Positions 22,669 through 30,449 of a DNA stretch of 48,392 nt are shown here, in pieces. The position numbers and the translations under genes were made by a program. The notes under the pieces are model-generated. The model saw only the letters and a list, made by a program, of their open reading frames with translations. It was not told the origin of the DNA and made no database searches. The stretch's first letter is position 1. Each line of letters begins with the position of its first letter. The DNA lies in assembly GCA_036403155.1 (NCBI GenBank), contig DASWRM010000049.1, forward strand, positions 1-48,392, read 5' to 3'. Source of the DNA: Gaiellales bacterium. Its GTDB lineage: Bacteria > Actinomycetota > Thermoleophilia > Gaiellales > JAICJC01.

Positions 22669-23109
22669 TCAGCTCCGCGTGACCAGCCAGGCGCCGGCCG
22701 CGACCAGCGCGATACCCGACAGCCGCGTCGCCGTGATCGTCGCCTGCTGGACGCCCAGCAGCCCGAACCGGTCGATGGCCACCGAGGCCGCCATCTGGCC
22801 CACCAGCGTGCCCGCGAGGATGCCGGACGCGCCGAGCGTCCGCACCGCGACCAGCAGCGTCGAGACGAACACGATGCCGAGCAGGCCGCCCGTCAGGTAG
22901 TACCACCGCACGTTGCCGACGTGCATGATGTCCCCGAACCTGCCGGTCACCGCCACCACGACCGTGAGCGCGGCCGTGCCGACCGCGAACGAGACGAGGG
23001 CGGCCTCGAACGTCCCGACCGCCTTGCCGAGCTGCGAGTTGATCGGGGCCTGCGCCGCCACGAGGGCGCTCGCGGCGACGGTCATCGCCAGTGCGGCGTT
23101 GCGATCCAT
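22669..23109 (-). CDS. DUF606/EamA-like small transporter (YdcZ type)
   Basis: A 146-aa protein with five hydrophobic helices. The DUF606 pattern is seen as AAQAPINSQLGKAVGTFEAALVSFAVG near the N-terminus, and GQMAASVAIDRFGLLGVQQ in the last third, where the conserved GQ-DrFGl-g motif lies. These half-size proteins of the drug/metabolite transporter superfamily usually work as dimers or pairs; only one copy is present. I chose ATG 23109; a GTG or ATG further upstream would add a Cys-rich, uncharacteristic stretch. Confidence 0.8.
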   Translation of the reverse strand: MDRNAALAMTVAASALVAAQAPINSQLGKAVGTFEAALVSFAVGTAALTVVVAVTGRFGDIMHVGNVRWYYLTGGLLGIVFVSTLLVAVRTLGASGILAGTLVGQMAASVAIDRFGLLGVQQATITATRLSGIALVAAGAWLVTRS

Positions 23110-23183
23110 GGCCGGACAGTTCGCGCCGCCGGCCGTGCACTCCTGCACTTGACGGAGCGGCAGCGTTCGCGGAGGCTATCGGC

Positions 23184-23540
23184 ATGAAAGTGCGCATTGC
23201 AGCGTTGATCGCGCTGCTCGCGGTGGTGGCGGCGGTGGTCGTGGTGGCCGGGTGGTGGTACGTCAAGGATCGCGAGCGGATCGGCCTGGGCGAGATCCAG
23301 AGCACGGTCGCGTCCAAGGCCGGCGGCACCAGGGCCACCTGCGACAAGAAGGACAGCAACGCGGCTCACTGGCTCTGCGTCGTCACCACCTCCGGCGCCC
23401 CGGCGCGCTGCATGCGCGCGCACGTGCGCCCGTGGGGCAGCGTCGAGCTCGTCAACGGCTACCGGAAGTGCTTTGGCGATCCGCGGCTTCGTCCGCTGGT
23501 CGCGAAGAAGGCGCCGAAGGCCACGAAGTCGAAGGCCTGA
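23184..23540 (+). CDS. Hypothetical anchored or secreted protein with four cysteines
   Basis: A 118-aa protein with an N-terminal hydrophobic helix (IAALIALLAVVAAVVVVAGWW). A small extracytoplasmic domain follows with four cysteines (TCDKK, WLCVV, RCMRA, KCFGD) that could form two disulphides. The C-terminal Lys/Ala tail overlaps the end of the convergent PAP2 gene. GGAGG lies 8 bases before the ATG. Function unknown. Confidence 0.65.
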   Translation: MKVRIAALIALLAVVAAVVVVAGWWYVKDRERIGLGEIQSTVASKAGGTRATCDKKDSNAAHWLCVVTTSGAPARCMRAHVRPWGSVELVNGYRKCFGDPRLRPLVAKKAPKATKSKA

Positions 23541-24132
23541 CCCGGGCGGCGTCCGCCGCCGTCGCCAGCGCCAGGCCGGCCAGGACGCCGCCCATGATGT
23601 CGGTGGGCAGGTGGAATCCGGTGATGAGCATGCAGACCGCGACGGCGGCGCACCATGCGCCGAGCACCGGGCGCAGCGGCGGCCACAGCGCCGTGATCGC
23701 GCCCGCCACCAGGATCGCCCGCAGCATGTGCCCGCTCGGAAACGAGGAGTCGAAGGTCAGCCCGAAGCCGTGCCAGACGCCGCTTCGGTGCTGGCCGATC
23801 AGGCTCTTGCACGCGATCTCGACGGGGATCGCGGCGGCCAGCGCGAGCGGCCACGCGAGCGCCTCGCGTGGGCGGCCGTGGACCCACAGCAGCAGGGCGG
23901 CCGCGGCGATCAGCGCGGCCGCGGTGACGGGCGCGCCCGGCGCGACGACCGCCTCGGCAAGATCGTTCAGCCGCGGATGGCCCTTGCCGGGCGCGATCGG
24001 CTGGAGGTGGCGCTCGGCGAACGAGTTGAGGCGGTCGAAGTCGGTCGCCTGCACGAGGACGGCCAGCGCCACGAACGCCGCTGCCCACAGGGCGGCGGCG
24101 CGTGGCACGCGGTAGGGAGTGCCGTCCTGCAC
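23452..24132 (-). CDS. PAP2-family membrane phosphatase
   Basis: A 226-aa protein with about five transmembrane helices. Phosphatase motifs: KSLIGQHRS (motif 1), SFPSGH (motif 2, catalytic His) and TGFHLPTDIMGG (motif 3, nucleophilic His in HLPTD). The usual SR of motif 3 is replaced by TGF. It probably hydrolyses a lipid pyrophosphate or phosphatidate. The GTG at 24132 is my start; the long upstream frame is Arg/Pro-rich and not protein-like. Its last 89 bases overlap the 3' end of the convergent gene, and the overlapping tail is low-complexity. Confidence 0.82.
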   Translation of the reverse strand: MQDGTPYRVPRAAALWAAAFVALAVLVQATDFDRLNSFAERHLQPIAPGKGHPRLNDLAEAVVAPGAPVTAAALIAAAALLLWVHGRPREALAWPLALAAAIPVEIACKSLIGQHRSGVWHGFGLTFDSSFPSGHMLRAILVAGAITALWPPLRPVLGAWCAAVAVCMLITGFHLPTDIMGGVLAGLALATAADAARVRPSTSWPSAPSSRPADEAADRQSTSGSR

Positions 24133-24196
24133 TCCCGGATGATGGCGGGCGGGGCGCCGCCCGGCGCCGGTCCGGCCCGGCGCCCGCCGCGGGGGG

Positions 24197-24202
24197 TACG
24201 CT
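24197..24202 (+). promoter_or_regulatory. -10 box of the 69-aa protein/cupin operon
   Basis: TACGCT ends 7 bases before the ATG at 24210. Confidence 0.6.
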
Positions 24203-24209
24203 GGATCAC

Positions 24210-24419
24210 ATGGATGCGTCTGACAGCATGGCGCGTGCCAGGGAGGAGGGCCTCGTCCGCCTCGACGCCGCACTGGCCGGCATGGGGTCGGATGCGTGCA
24301 TCGCCTCCCTGCCGCTCGTGGTGGACGAGATCGCCGACGAGGTGGCGGGCGATCCGGAGGAGGGGCGCGTGATCCGCCTCACCCTCCGCCGCCGGCTCGG
24401 CCTGCACCCCGACGCGTGA
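24210..24419 (+). CDS. Small hypothetical protein (69 aa)
   Basis: A 69-aa soluble, probably all-helical protein (MDASDSMARAREEGLVRLDA at the N-terminus, LTLRRRLGLHPDA at the end). I do not recognise a family. The start is fixed by the leaderless promoter, and its stop overlaps the start of the cupin gene (GTGA), so the two are made together. Confidence 0.6.
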   Translation: MDASDSMARAREEGLVRLDAALAGMGSDACIASLPLVVDEIADEVAGDPEEGRVIRLTLRRRLGLHPDA

Positions 24420-24766
24420 GCCGCCCGGTGCCGGACGAGCCGGTCGACCTGCGCGCCGGCGCGGGCACGGGCCCGCTCTGGGGCGTGGCCGGCGAGGATC
24501 TGAACGCCACGCTGCTGTCGTGGCCCGCCGGGCACGTGGTCGCCGAGCACGTCAACGAGGAGCGCGAGGTGCTCCTGGTCGTCGTGGAGGGGGAGGCGGT
24601 CGTGGCGGTGGACGGGGCCGAGCACCGGCTCGAGGCGCCGGCGGCGCTGCTGGTGGCCAGGGGAGCGCGCCGCTCGATCGTGGCCGGCCCGGGCGGCGTC
24701 CGCTACGTCTCGGCGCACCGTTTGCGTCCCGGGCTGCAGATTCGCGGGGGCGGCTCGTCGCGCTAG
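24416..24766 (+). CDS. Cupin-domain protein
   Basis: A 116-aa single cupin. The barrel is visible as AGHVVAEHVNEEREVLLVVVEGEAVVAVDGAEHRLEAP. It keeps one His (EHVNEERE) of cupin motif 1 and the turn G-E-A-V-V; motif 2 (GVRYVSAHR) keeps one His. Possible metal-binding sensor or isomerase; no substrate can be named. Translationally coupled to the 69-aa protein upstream, and its end abuts the convergent CDF gene by four bases. Confidence 0.72.
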   Translation: MSRPVPDEPVDLRAGAGTGPLWGVAGEDLNATLLSWPAGHVVAEHVNEEREVLLVVVEGEAVVAVDGAEHRLEAPAALLVARGARRSIVAGPGGVRYVSAHRLRPGLQIRGGGSSR

Positions 24767-25626
24767 GAGGTCGGGTCGAGGAAGAACTCGCGCACCTCGG
24801 GGATCGCCTGCTGCACGCGCCGCTCGATGTCGTCGGCGAGCCGTTCCAGCTCCGCGACGCTCATGGTGTCGCGCACGGCCACGCGGGATGCGACGACCAG
24901 CACCTCCGGGCCGACGTACATCGTCAACAGCTCACGTATCGCCTCGACGTCGTCGTTGCCGAGGATCGCGTCGCGGATCAGCCCTTGCCGGTAGGGGCCG
25001 GCCGACTCGCCGAGCAGCAGCCCGGCGCTGTCGAGGGCGAGCGCTACCGCGATGCCCGCGAGCAGCAGGCCGATGGCGAGCGAGGCGGCCCCGTCGTAGT
25101 CCGCGTCGCCGGTGATCTGGTGCAGCGCGACCCCGGCGGCCGCGATCGCCACGCCGACCAGCGCGCCTGCGTCGGACAGCAGCACAGTCTTCACCACCGG
25201 GTCCTTGCCGCGCTGCAGCACGCGCCGCCGCGTCGCGTGGACGCGGCGCGCGTCCTCGTCGAGCTGCGTCACCGCGCGCGCGAATGAGACCAGGCCGAAT
25301 CCCGCCGCGGCGGCGAGCACGATGTAGTTCAGCAGGTAGGAGCCGGCATCCGCACCGGCGGCATCTCCGCGGATCCGCTCGACCCCCTCGACCACCGAGA
25401 AGACGCCGCCCAGCGCGAAGATCAGCACCGAGACGACAAGCGTCCAGAGGTAGCGGGCCATGCCGTAACCGAACGGGTGCATCGCGTCGGGGCCGCGCCT
25501 TCCGCGCCGGATGCCGACGAGGAGCAGCACCTGGCTGGACATGTCGGCGAAGCTGTGCGCGGCCTCTGCCAGCATCGACGAGGATCCGCTGAGCAGGCCG
25601 GCGACGAGCTTCGCGACGGCCACCAA
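24763..25626 (-). CDS. Cation diffusion facilitator (CDF) transporter; N-terminus apparently out of frame
   Basis: At least 287 aa. Features: TM2 with AEAAHSFADMSSQ (metal-site His and Asp), HPFGYGMARYLW (conserved HPFG), TM5 with LLSDAGALVGVA, and a C-terminal ZT-dimer domain with the final EVREFFLDPTS. It should export Zn2+, Mn2+ or a similar cation in exchange for protons. The GTG at 25626 cuts TM1 in half. Codons upstream in the same frame encode EGKHAHGVVALASDALVAVA, a normal TM1 beginning, but have no start. An ATG at 25685 (MRDRL) is one base out of frame, joining near 25671. Either a base is missing or a non-standard start is used. Confidence 0.85.
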   Translation of the reverse strand: MVAVAKLVAGLLSGSSSMLAEAAHSFADMSSQVLLLVGIRRGRRGPDAMHPFGYGMARYLWTLVVSVLIFALGGVFSVVEGVERIRGDAAGADAGSYLLNYIVLAAAAGFGLVSFARAVTQLDEDARRVHATRRRVLQRGKDPVVKTVLLSDAGALVGVAIAAAGVALHQITGDADYDGAASLAIGLLLAGIAVALALDSAGLLLGESAGPYRQGLIRDAILGNDDVEAIRELLTMYVGPEVLVVASRVAVRDTMSVAELERLADDIERRVQQAIPEVREFFLDPTS

Positions 25627-25739
25627 GGCGTCGGATGCGAGCGCGACGACGCCGTGAGCGTGCTTCCCTTCAGGCGGTCTCGCATCCGCCGGGAGTACCC
25701 GGGCGCCTGGCCGTTCGAATCAGGGCGGCCGGCCGCCGG

Positions 25740-26522
25740 TCAGGCCAGGTGCCAGGTCTCGGTGTGCCCGTCCACGGCGATCGCCTGGCCCGAGATCATG
25801 CGGGCGGCGTCCGAGGCGAGGAACACGCAGAGGTCGGCGATCTCGGTCGGCTGCACCCACCGGGCGATCGACTGGCCGCCGACGTAGTCGCGCTCCACGT
25901 CCTCGATCGGGAGCCCGCGGCCGGCCGCCTCGCGCTCGATCACGCCCTGCATCCGCTCGCCGTGCACCGAGCCGGGGCAGATCGCGTTGACACGGATGTC
26001 GTGGGCGCCCAGCTCGATGGCGAGCGTCTTGGTGAGGCCGATCACGCCCCACTTGGCGGCGACGTAGGGCGCCCGCATGCCGAGGCCGTACTGCCCGGCG
26101 GTGGAGGAGAGGTTGATGATGCACCCGCGCCCGGCGCGCTTCATGGCCGGGATGACGCGGGCGGACGCGCGCCAGTGGCTGGTCAGATCGATGGCGATGC
26201 AGCGCTCCCAGTCGGCCGGGTCGATGTCCTCGACCAGCGCGGTCGAGCCGGCGATGCCGGCGTTGTTGACGAGCACGTCGAGCTCGCCGCCCCCGTCGTC
26301 GAGGACACCGTCCAGCCAGCGGTCGAGCGCATCGCCGTCCGAGACGTCGACGTGCGCGGCGAGCAGCCCCTCGGCGGCAGCATCGGCGACGGCGTCCGCG
26401 CTGGCGTCGCAGACGTGGACGCGAGCATCGCCCGAGGCAAAGGCGCGAGCGGTCGCGCGGCCGATGCCACCGGCGCCGGCGGTGATGGCGACGTGGCGGG
26501 GGCTGGGAGGTGTCGTCGACAT
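25740..26522 (-). CDS. SDR-family oxidoreductase
   Basis: A 260-aa classical short-chain dehydrogenase. The NAD(P) motif is TAGAGGIG near residue 14-21. Then come VNNAG, the catalytic Ser in NLSSTAGQYG, YVAAK (YxxxK) and ICPGSVHG. Substrate cannot be predicted. The ATG at 26522 follows a TATCGT -10 box by 9 bases. A longer upstream frame runs antisense to the DUF6328 gene and is rejected. It diverges from that gene over 48 bp. Confidence 0.88.
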   Translation of the reverse strand: MSTTPPSPRHVAITAGAGGIGRATARAFASGDARVHVCDASADAVADAAAEGLLAAHVDVSDGDALDRWLDGVLDDGGGELDVLVNNAGIAGSTALVEDIDPADWERCIAIDLTSHWRASARVIPAMKRAGRGCIINLSSTAGQYGLGMRAPYVAAKWGVIGLTKTLAIELGAHDIRVNAICPGSVHGERMQGVIEREAAGRGLPIEDVERDYVGGQSIARWVQPTEIADLCVFLASDAARMISGQAIAVDGHTETWHLA

Positions 26523-26531
26523 GAGGCGGGG

Positions 26532-26561
26532 ACGATACCTGGCGGTTCTCCGCACTACCAT
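26532..26561. promoter_or_regulatory. Divergent -10 boxes, SDR and DUF6328
   Basis: TATCGT on the - strand (26537-26532) is 9 bases from the SDR ATG. TACCAT on the + strand (26556-26561) is 9 bases from the DUF6328 ATG. The arrangement is symmetrical, so both transcripts should have almost no leader. Confidence 0.5.
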
Positions 26562-26570
26562 GGCCCCTCC

Positions 26571-27149
26571 ATGCCCGACACGCCGCCCAAGCCGAGCCTG
26601 CGCGACTCCATCCTGCAGGGCGGCCTGCTCCCCGAGGACACCCACGACGGCCGGCCCGGCGAGTCGCCCCACGAGCGCGTCGACCGCGAGCTGATCGAGC
26701 TCCTGAACGAGATGCGCGTCGTGCTGCCCGGCGTCCAGGTGCTGTTCGCGTTCCTGTTCGCCGCGCCCTTCGCGACCGGTTGGGAGAACGTGACCGACCT
26801 CCAGTCCCGCGTCTACATGGGCTCGATCGTCTGCGCGGCGCTCGCGAACGCGTTCCTGATCGCGCCGACCACCTACCACCGCCTGACGTTCCGAATGGGC
26901 TTCAAGGAGCGCCTGATCCGCACCGGAAACGTGTGCCTGCTCGCCGGCACGCTGATGCTCGCCGTCTCGATGACGCTGGCGCTGTTCGTCGTCACCTCCG
27001 TGGTGGTCGACGACACGTGGGCCCTGATCGTGGCGGTCGCGACGGGCGCGGTGCTGATCGGCCTCTGGTACGCATTCCCGCTCTCCCTGCGCGAGCGCGA
27101 CGCGGATCGCCACGCGCGCGAGATGGACAGCCACCCCAGCCACTCGTAA
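26571..27149 (+). CDS. DUF6328-family membrane protein
   Basis: A 192-aa protein with four transmembrane helices between residues 55 and 180. The cytoplasmic N-terminus ends in the family motif ELIELLNEMRVVLPGVQVLFAFL. Then come APTTYHRLTFRMGFKERLIRTGN and a final charged tail. The family is common in actinobacteria and its function is unknown. The downstream propeller gene starts 20 bases on and may be co-transcribed. Confidence 0.8.
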   Translation: MPDTPPKPSLRDSILQGGLLPEDTHDGRPGESPHERVDRELIELLNEMRVVLPGVQVLFAFLFAAPFATGWENVTDLQSRVYMGSIVCAALANAFLIAPTTYHRLTFRMGFKERLIRTGNVCLLAGTLMLAVSMTLALFVVTSVVVDDTWALIVAVATGAVLIGLWYAFPLSLRERDADRHAREMDSHPSHS

Positions 27150-27169
27150 GCTCGGAGCGGCTTCGCACC

Positions 27170-29245
27170 ATGCGCATTCCCCGTCACCGGCTCACCCCTG
27201 CCGTCCTCGCCGCGGCCGTCCTGCTCGCCGCGGCTCCCGCGGCCGGCGCCGACACGTGGCCGATGTTCCACCACGACGGCACGCACACCGGGCTCTCGTC
27301 CGAGACGGCGATCTCGAGCGCGAATGCCTCGACGCTGGGCGTGAACTGGCAGGTCAACACCGGCTCGCAGGCGCGCACCTCGCCGGTGGTCGCGCACTCC
27401 GCCGCGCTCGGGAAGGATCTCGTCTACGAGGGCTCCGACAACGGGATCGTGTCCGCCTACGACGCGGTCACCGGCGCGCGGGTGTGGTGGCACAAGGTGG
27501 GGGCGACGGTGAACTCGACGCCCGCCTACGCCGGCGGGCGGATCTGGTTCGGCTCGTCGGACAAGTTCCTGTACGCGCTGAACGCCGACACCGGCGCGCA
27601 GGTCTGCCGCTTCTCCACGGGCGGTGTCATCTCGACGTCGCCGACGGTGGTCGGCAACGTCGTGTACTTCGGGGACAACGGCCTGACCGGCGGCGATGAC
27701 GGCGGCCGCTTCTGGGCGGTGACGACCGGCTGTGTGAAGAAGTGGGTGTTCACGGGCTTCGGCGTCCCGGCGGGCAGCGCGTCCACCGTCGGGTCGTGGT
27801 CGCCGCCCGCGTACGCGACGGATGCGAACGGCCGCAACCTGATCGTGTTCGGCAGCTCGAGCCCCGAGGGCGCGGTCTACGCGCTGAACGCCGGCACCGG
27901 TGCGCTGGTCTGGCGCTTCGCGACGCAGCACTTCGGTCTTGACGAGGACGTGGGGGCGGGGCCGACGATCTCGGCGCCGGGCGTGAACGGGATCGCCGGC
28001 GGTGCGGTCTACGTGGCCGGCAAGGACAACATCATGTACGCGCTCGACCTGACCACCGGGGCGAAGCTGTGGGAGTACTCGACGCGCCTGCTCGACCCGG
28101 CCAACACGTGGATGCGCTCGACGGCCGCACTGGTCGGCCGCACCGTGTACGTCGGGTATGGGGCGGGGGTGCTGGCGCTCGACGCCGTCACCGGCGCGAA
28201 GGTCTGGACGACGCAGGACGGCGGGCTGACGACCGGCGAGGTGGTGTCCTCTCCGGCGCTGGCAGGCCCGCCGAGCGCGCGGGTGGTGATGGCGGGCGAC
28301 ATGAACGGCGTCGTCTACGCGTTCGCTCCGGCGACGGGGGCGCTGCTGTGGTCGTACGACACGCAGACGCTGATCTATGCGTCGCCGGTGTTCGCGGACG
28401 GCGCGGTCTACATCGCCAGCGCCAACGGCTACCTGTACTCGTTCCTCCCGGGCGGGCCGACCAGTGCGCGGCCTTCGACCCTGATCTCGTCGCCCGCGAA
28501 CAACGCCGCGGTGGCCAACCCGGGCAGCCAGCAGATCACGGGGTCGGCGTCCGACGAGACGGCCGTCGCGCGGGTCGACGTCGCGGTGAAAATGAACAAC
28601 CTCTGGTGGGACGCGTCGACGAAGACGTGGGGGCCCGCCTTCACGGCGAACCAGGCGACGCTCGCCGCGCCGGGGGCGCCGTCCACCACGTGGTCGTTCG
28701 CGTTCCCGGTGCCATCCGCGGGCGGGCCGGTGACGGTGCAGGCGGACGCCGTCGACGCGGACGGGCAGTACGACCCGACGCCGTCGCTAATCCGGTTCAC
28801 GGAGAGCCCGCTCGGCTCGCCGCCGGACACGGCGATCGGCCAGCCGGTCGCAAACCAGGTGTTCGCGTTCCCGAACGGCCGGCAGACCTTCCCGATCGCG
28901 ATCTCGGGGACGGCGGTCGACACGGCGGGCACGCACCCGGGAGTGCTGAAGGTGCAGGTGGCGGTGCTCAACGTCGAGCACGGCGAGTACTACTGCGGGC
29001 CGGCGGGTTGCCCGAGCCAGCCCGGGGTGTTCTGGCAGGCGCAGTACACGTCGTTCAAGGCCACGCTGGGGAACTCGAACGCGACCAGCACGTCGTGGCA
29101 GACGACGTTTCCGACGTACGACCACCCGCACAAGTACCGGATCACGGCATGGGCGACCGACCTGGATCATCAGATCGACACGAGCAAGGCCGTGGTGCAG
29201 CGGATCTGCGTGCGCGACCCGGGCGACGCCACGCCCTGCGTGTAG
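27170..29245 (+). CDS. Secreted PQQ-like beta-propeller protein with C-terminal Ig-like region
   Basis: A 691-aa exported protein: signal peptide (residues 1-27, ending AAGA), then an outer-surface propeller (about 30-430). Blade repeats of the PQQ/YWTD type read VYAL-xx-TGAxxW: YALNADTGAQVCRF, YALNAGTGALVWRF, YALDLTTGAKLWEY, LALDAVTGAKVWTT and YAFAPATGALLWSY. Residues 440-560 look like an Ig or fibronectin-like domain (SPANNAAVANPGSQQITGSA), followed by a second beta-rich region with a CGPAGC loop. No heme-binding motif is seen, so it need not be a dehydrogenase. The ATG has a modest GGAGCGG upstream. Confidence 0.88.
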   Translation: MRIPRHRLTPAVLAAAVLLAAAPAAGADTWPMFHHDGTHTGLSSETAISSANASTLGVNWQVNTGSQARTSPVVAHSAALGKDLVYEGSDNGIVSAYDAVTGARVWWHKVGATVNSTPAYAGGRIWFGSSDKFLYALNADTGAQVCRFSTGGVISTSPTVVGNVVYFGDNGLTGGDDGGRFWAVTTGCVKKWVFTGFGVPAGSASTVGSWSPPAYATDANGRNLIVFGSSSPEGAVYALNAGTGALVWRFATQHFGLDEDVGAGPTISAPGVNGIAGGAVYVAGKDNIMYALDLTTGAKLWEYSTRLLDPANTWMRSTAALVGRTVYVGYGAGVLALDAVTGAKVWTTQDGGLTTGEVVSSPALAGPPSARVVMAGDMNGVVYAFAPATGALLWSYDTQTLIYASPVFADGAVYIASANGYLYSFLPGGPTSARPSTLISSPANNAAVANPGSQQITGSASDETAVARVDVAVKMNNLWWDASTKTWGPAFTANQATLAAPGAPSTTWSFAFPVPSAGGPVTVQADAVDADGQYDPTPSLIRFTESPLGSPPDTAIGQPVANQVFAFPNGRQTFPIAISGTAVDTAGTHPGVLKVQVAVLNVEHGEYYCGPAGCPSQPGVFWQAQYTSFKATLGNSNATSTSWQTTFPTYDHPHKYRITAWATDLDHQIDTSKAVVQRICVRDPGDATPCV

Positions 29246-29248
29246 CGC

Positions 29249-29273
29249 GGGTCTGACCCCTTGGGGGTCTGAC
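29249..29273 (+). repeat. GGGTCTGACCC palindrome pair after a stop codon
   Basis: GGGTCTGACCC (29249-29259) and a partial second copy GGGTCTGAC (29265-29273) begin three bases after the propeller stop, followed by GGCCGGCC. The same layout occurs at 34904-34928. It could act as a terminator or be a small dispersed repeat. Confidence 0.65.
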
Positions 29274-29440
29274 GGGGCCGGCCGGCACCCCACGCCCCGC
29301 CTGCCCACTCGCCCGCATCACCACACACACCGCTGGGTACTACCCTGGCCCCGGCCGCTCGGCCGGAGTCGTTACTACCGAGGTCTGGACATGATCCCGT
29401 TCATCCTTGCGCTGATCGCAGGCGCCTCCCGCACTCGCCG

Positions 29441-29569
29441 ATGCGCCTGCTGCTGATCGGCGTGGCGGTGGCGATCATCGTGTTCGCGCTGACGAGCGGG
29501 CACGTGATCTTCCTGCCGCTGATCTTCGCGCTGCCGTTCGTCTGGCGGGGATCGAGCCGCCGTTCGTAG
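29441..29569 (+). CDS. Small membrane protein (42 aa)
   Basis: A 42-aa protein with two short hydrophobic segments (LLLIGVAVAIIVFALTSG and VIFLPLIFALPFVW) and a basic end. A hydrophobic MIPFILALIAGA peptide is encoded just upstream from an ATG at 29391, in another frame. The true protein may begin there and be split by a one-base shift before 29441. No family known. Confidence 0.5.
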   Translation: MRLLLIGVAVAIIVFALTSGHVIFLPLIFALPFVWRGSSRRS

Positions 29570-29583
29570 CGGTACGAGGCCCT

Positions 29584-29618
29584 GGTGAAAAAAAAGTGCC
29601 AGGCACCTTTTTCTCACC
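29584..29618 (+). repeat. RAYT-associated palindrome, copy 2
   Basis: Arms GGTGAAAAAAAAGTGCC and GGCACCTTTTTCTCACC around a central A. It lies between the 42-aa gene and the convergent DUF2071 gene. The core AGTGCCAGGCACC is identical to copy 3 read on the opposite strand. Confidence 0.9.
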
Positions 29619-29642
29619 CGAGCGTCCGCCGGCGGCCGGCCC

Positions 29643-30437
29643 TTACGTCTTCACCGGCCGCCAGACCAGCACGTCCTGCTGCTCGGCGACGTGCAGCAGT
29701 GGCTCCCCCTCGAGCGGCTCCAGCAGCTCCGGCGCCAGGCCCTCCACCTCCACATGCCCCGCCGCCGGCGCGATCGACCACGGGCGGTGGTGGATGTCCG
29801 TCCGAAGCAGTCCGCCCTGCGGCGACTGCGCGTACAGGCAGTACCGCTCGACCAGCCAGGCCTCGAGCGAGCCGGGCTCAGGGCGTGCTGCCGGGCGCCG
29901 GCCGGCATACCGCGCCCGCATCCCGGCCGCTCCGCGCCGCCCGGTATCGCACAGCCGGATCGCGTAGCGGGTCTCGTCGCCCTCGCACCGCATGGTGCCC
30001 TCCGCGCGGCGGTAGGGCAGCCGGTAGCCGAGCCGGGCCAGCGCCACCGCCCCGCGCGAGGTTGCGAGCAGCCGGAAGAAGTAGATGCCCGGCTTGCCGT
30101 CCCGCACGACGTACGTGCGCACGTTGGTCTCGAGGAACATCGAGATCCCGGGCACCGGCGGCGTCCACCGGGCCCGCAGCCCGCGCAGCCGAAACGGCGT
30201 GATCCCGAGCCACGCGCGGCCGTCGCGCACGTCCACCTCGAGCCCGGGCGGCACCAGCGTGCGCATCGCCTCCGGCCCGACGCTCCAGTGCGCGAAGAGC
30301 AGCCGCTCCCAGCTCTGGCCCATAATCCACGGCTCGTCCGGCAGCGGATATGGCCGGTGCGCCGTCTCGCGCAACGCCGCCCGCTGGCGCGCGGCGTCGG
30401 TGGGGTGGGAGACCGGTGGCAGCCACCGCCGTCCCAC
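29643..30437 (-). CDS. DUF2071 (YqjF-type) protein
   Basis: A 264-aa protein of the acetoacetate-decarboxylase-like DUF2071 family. Signature pieces: QSWERLLFAHWSVGPEAMRTLVPPGLEVD near the N-terminus, LGITPFRLRGLRAR, and FLETNVRTYVVRDGKPGIYFFRL. Function is unknown. GTG start with GAGGAG 11 bases upstream, 12 bases after the permease stop, so it is the second gene of an operon with the APC permease. The 3' end is 24 bases from palindrome copy 2. Confidence 0.85.
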   Translation of the reverse strand: MGRRWLPPVSHPTDAARQRAALRETAHRPYPLPDEPWIMGQSWERLLFAHWSVGPEAMRTLVPPGLEVDVRDGRAWLGITPFRLRGLRARWTPPVPGISMFLETNVRTYVVRDGKPGIYFFRLLATSRGAVALARLGYRLPYRRAEGTMRCEGDETRYAIRLCDTGRRGAAGMRARYAGRRPAARPEPGSLEAWLVERYCLYAQSPQGGLLRTDIHHRPWSIAPAAGHVEVEGLAPELLEPLEGEPLLHVAEQQDVLVWRPVKT

Positions 30438-30449
30438 CCCGTCCGCTCC

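Noticed and set aside
25700-25740. tRNA gene suggested by GTTCGAATC near 25713
   Set aside because: The arms around it do not pair as a T-stem, and no acceptor or anticodon arm fits.
25740-27143. 467-codon version of the SDR gene
   Set aside because: The first 207 codons are antisense to DUF6328; the SDR fold starts at ATG 26522 with a promoter.
26780-29245. Longer start for the PQQ-like propeller
   Set aside because: The signal peptide begins at ATG 27170; upstream codons are the shadow of DUF6328.
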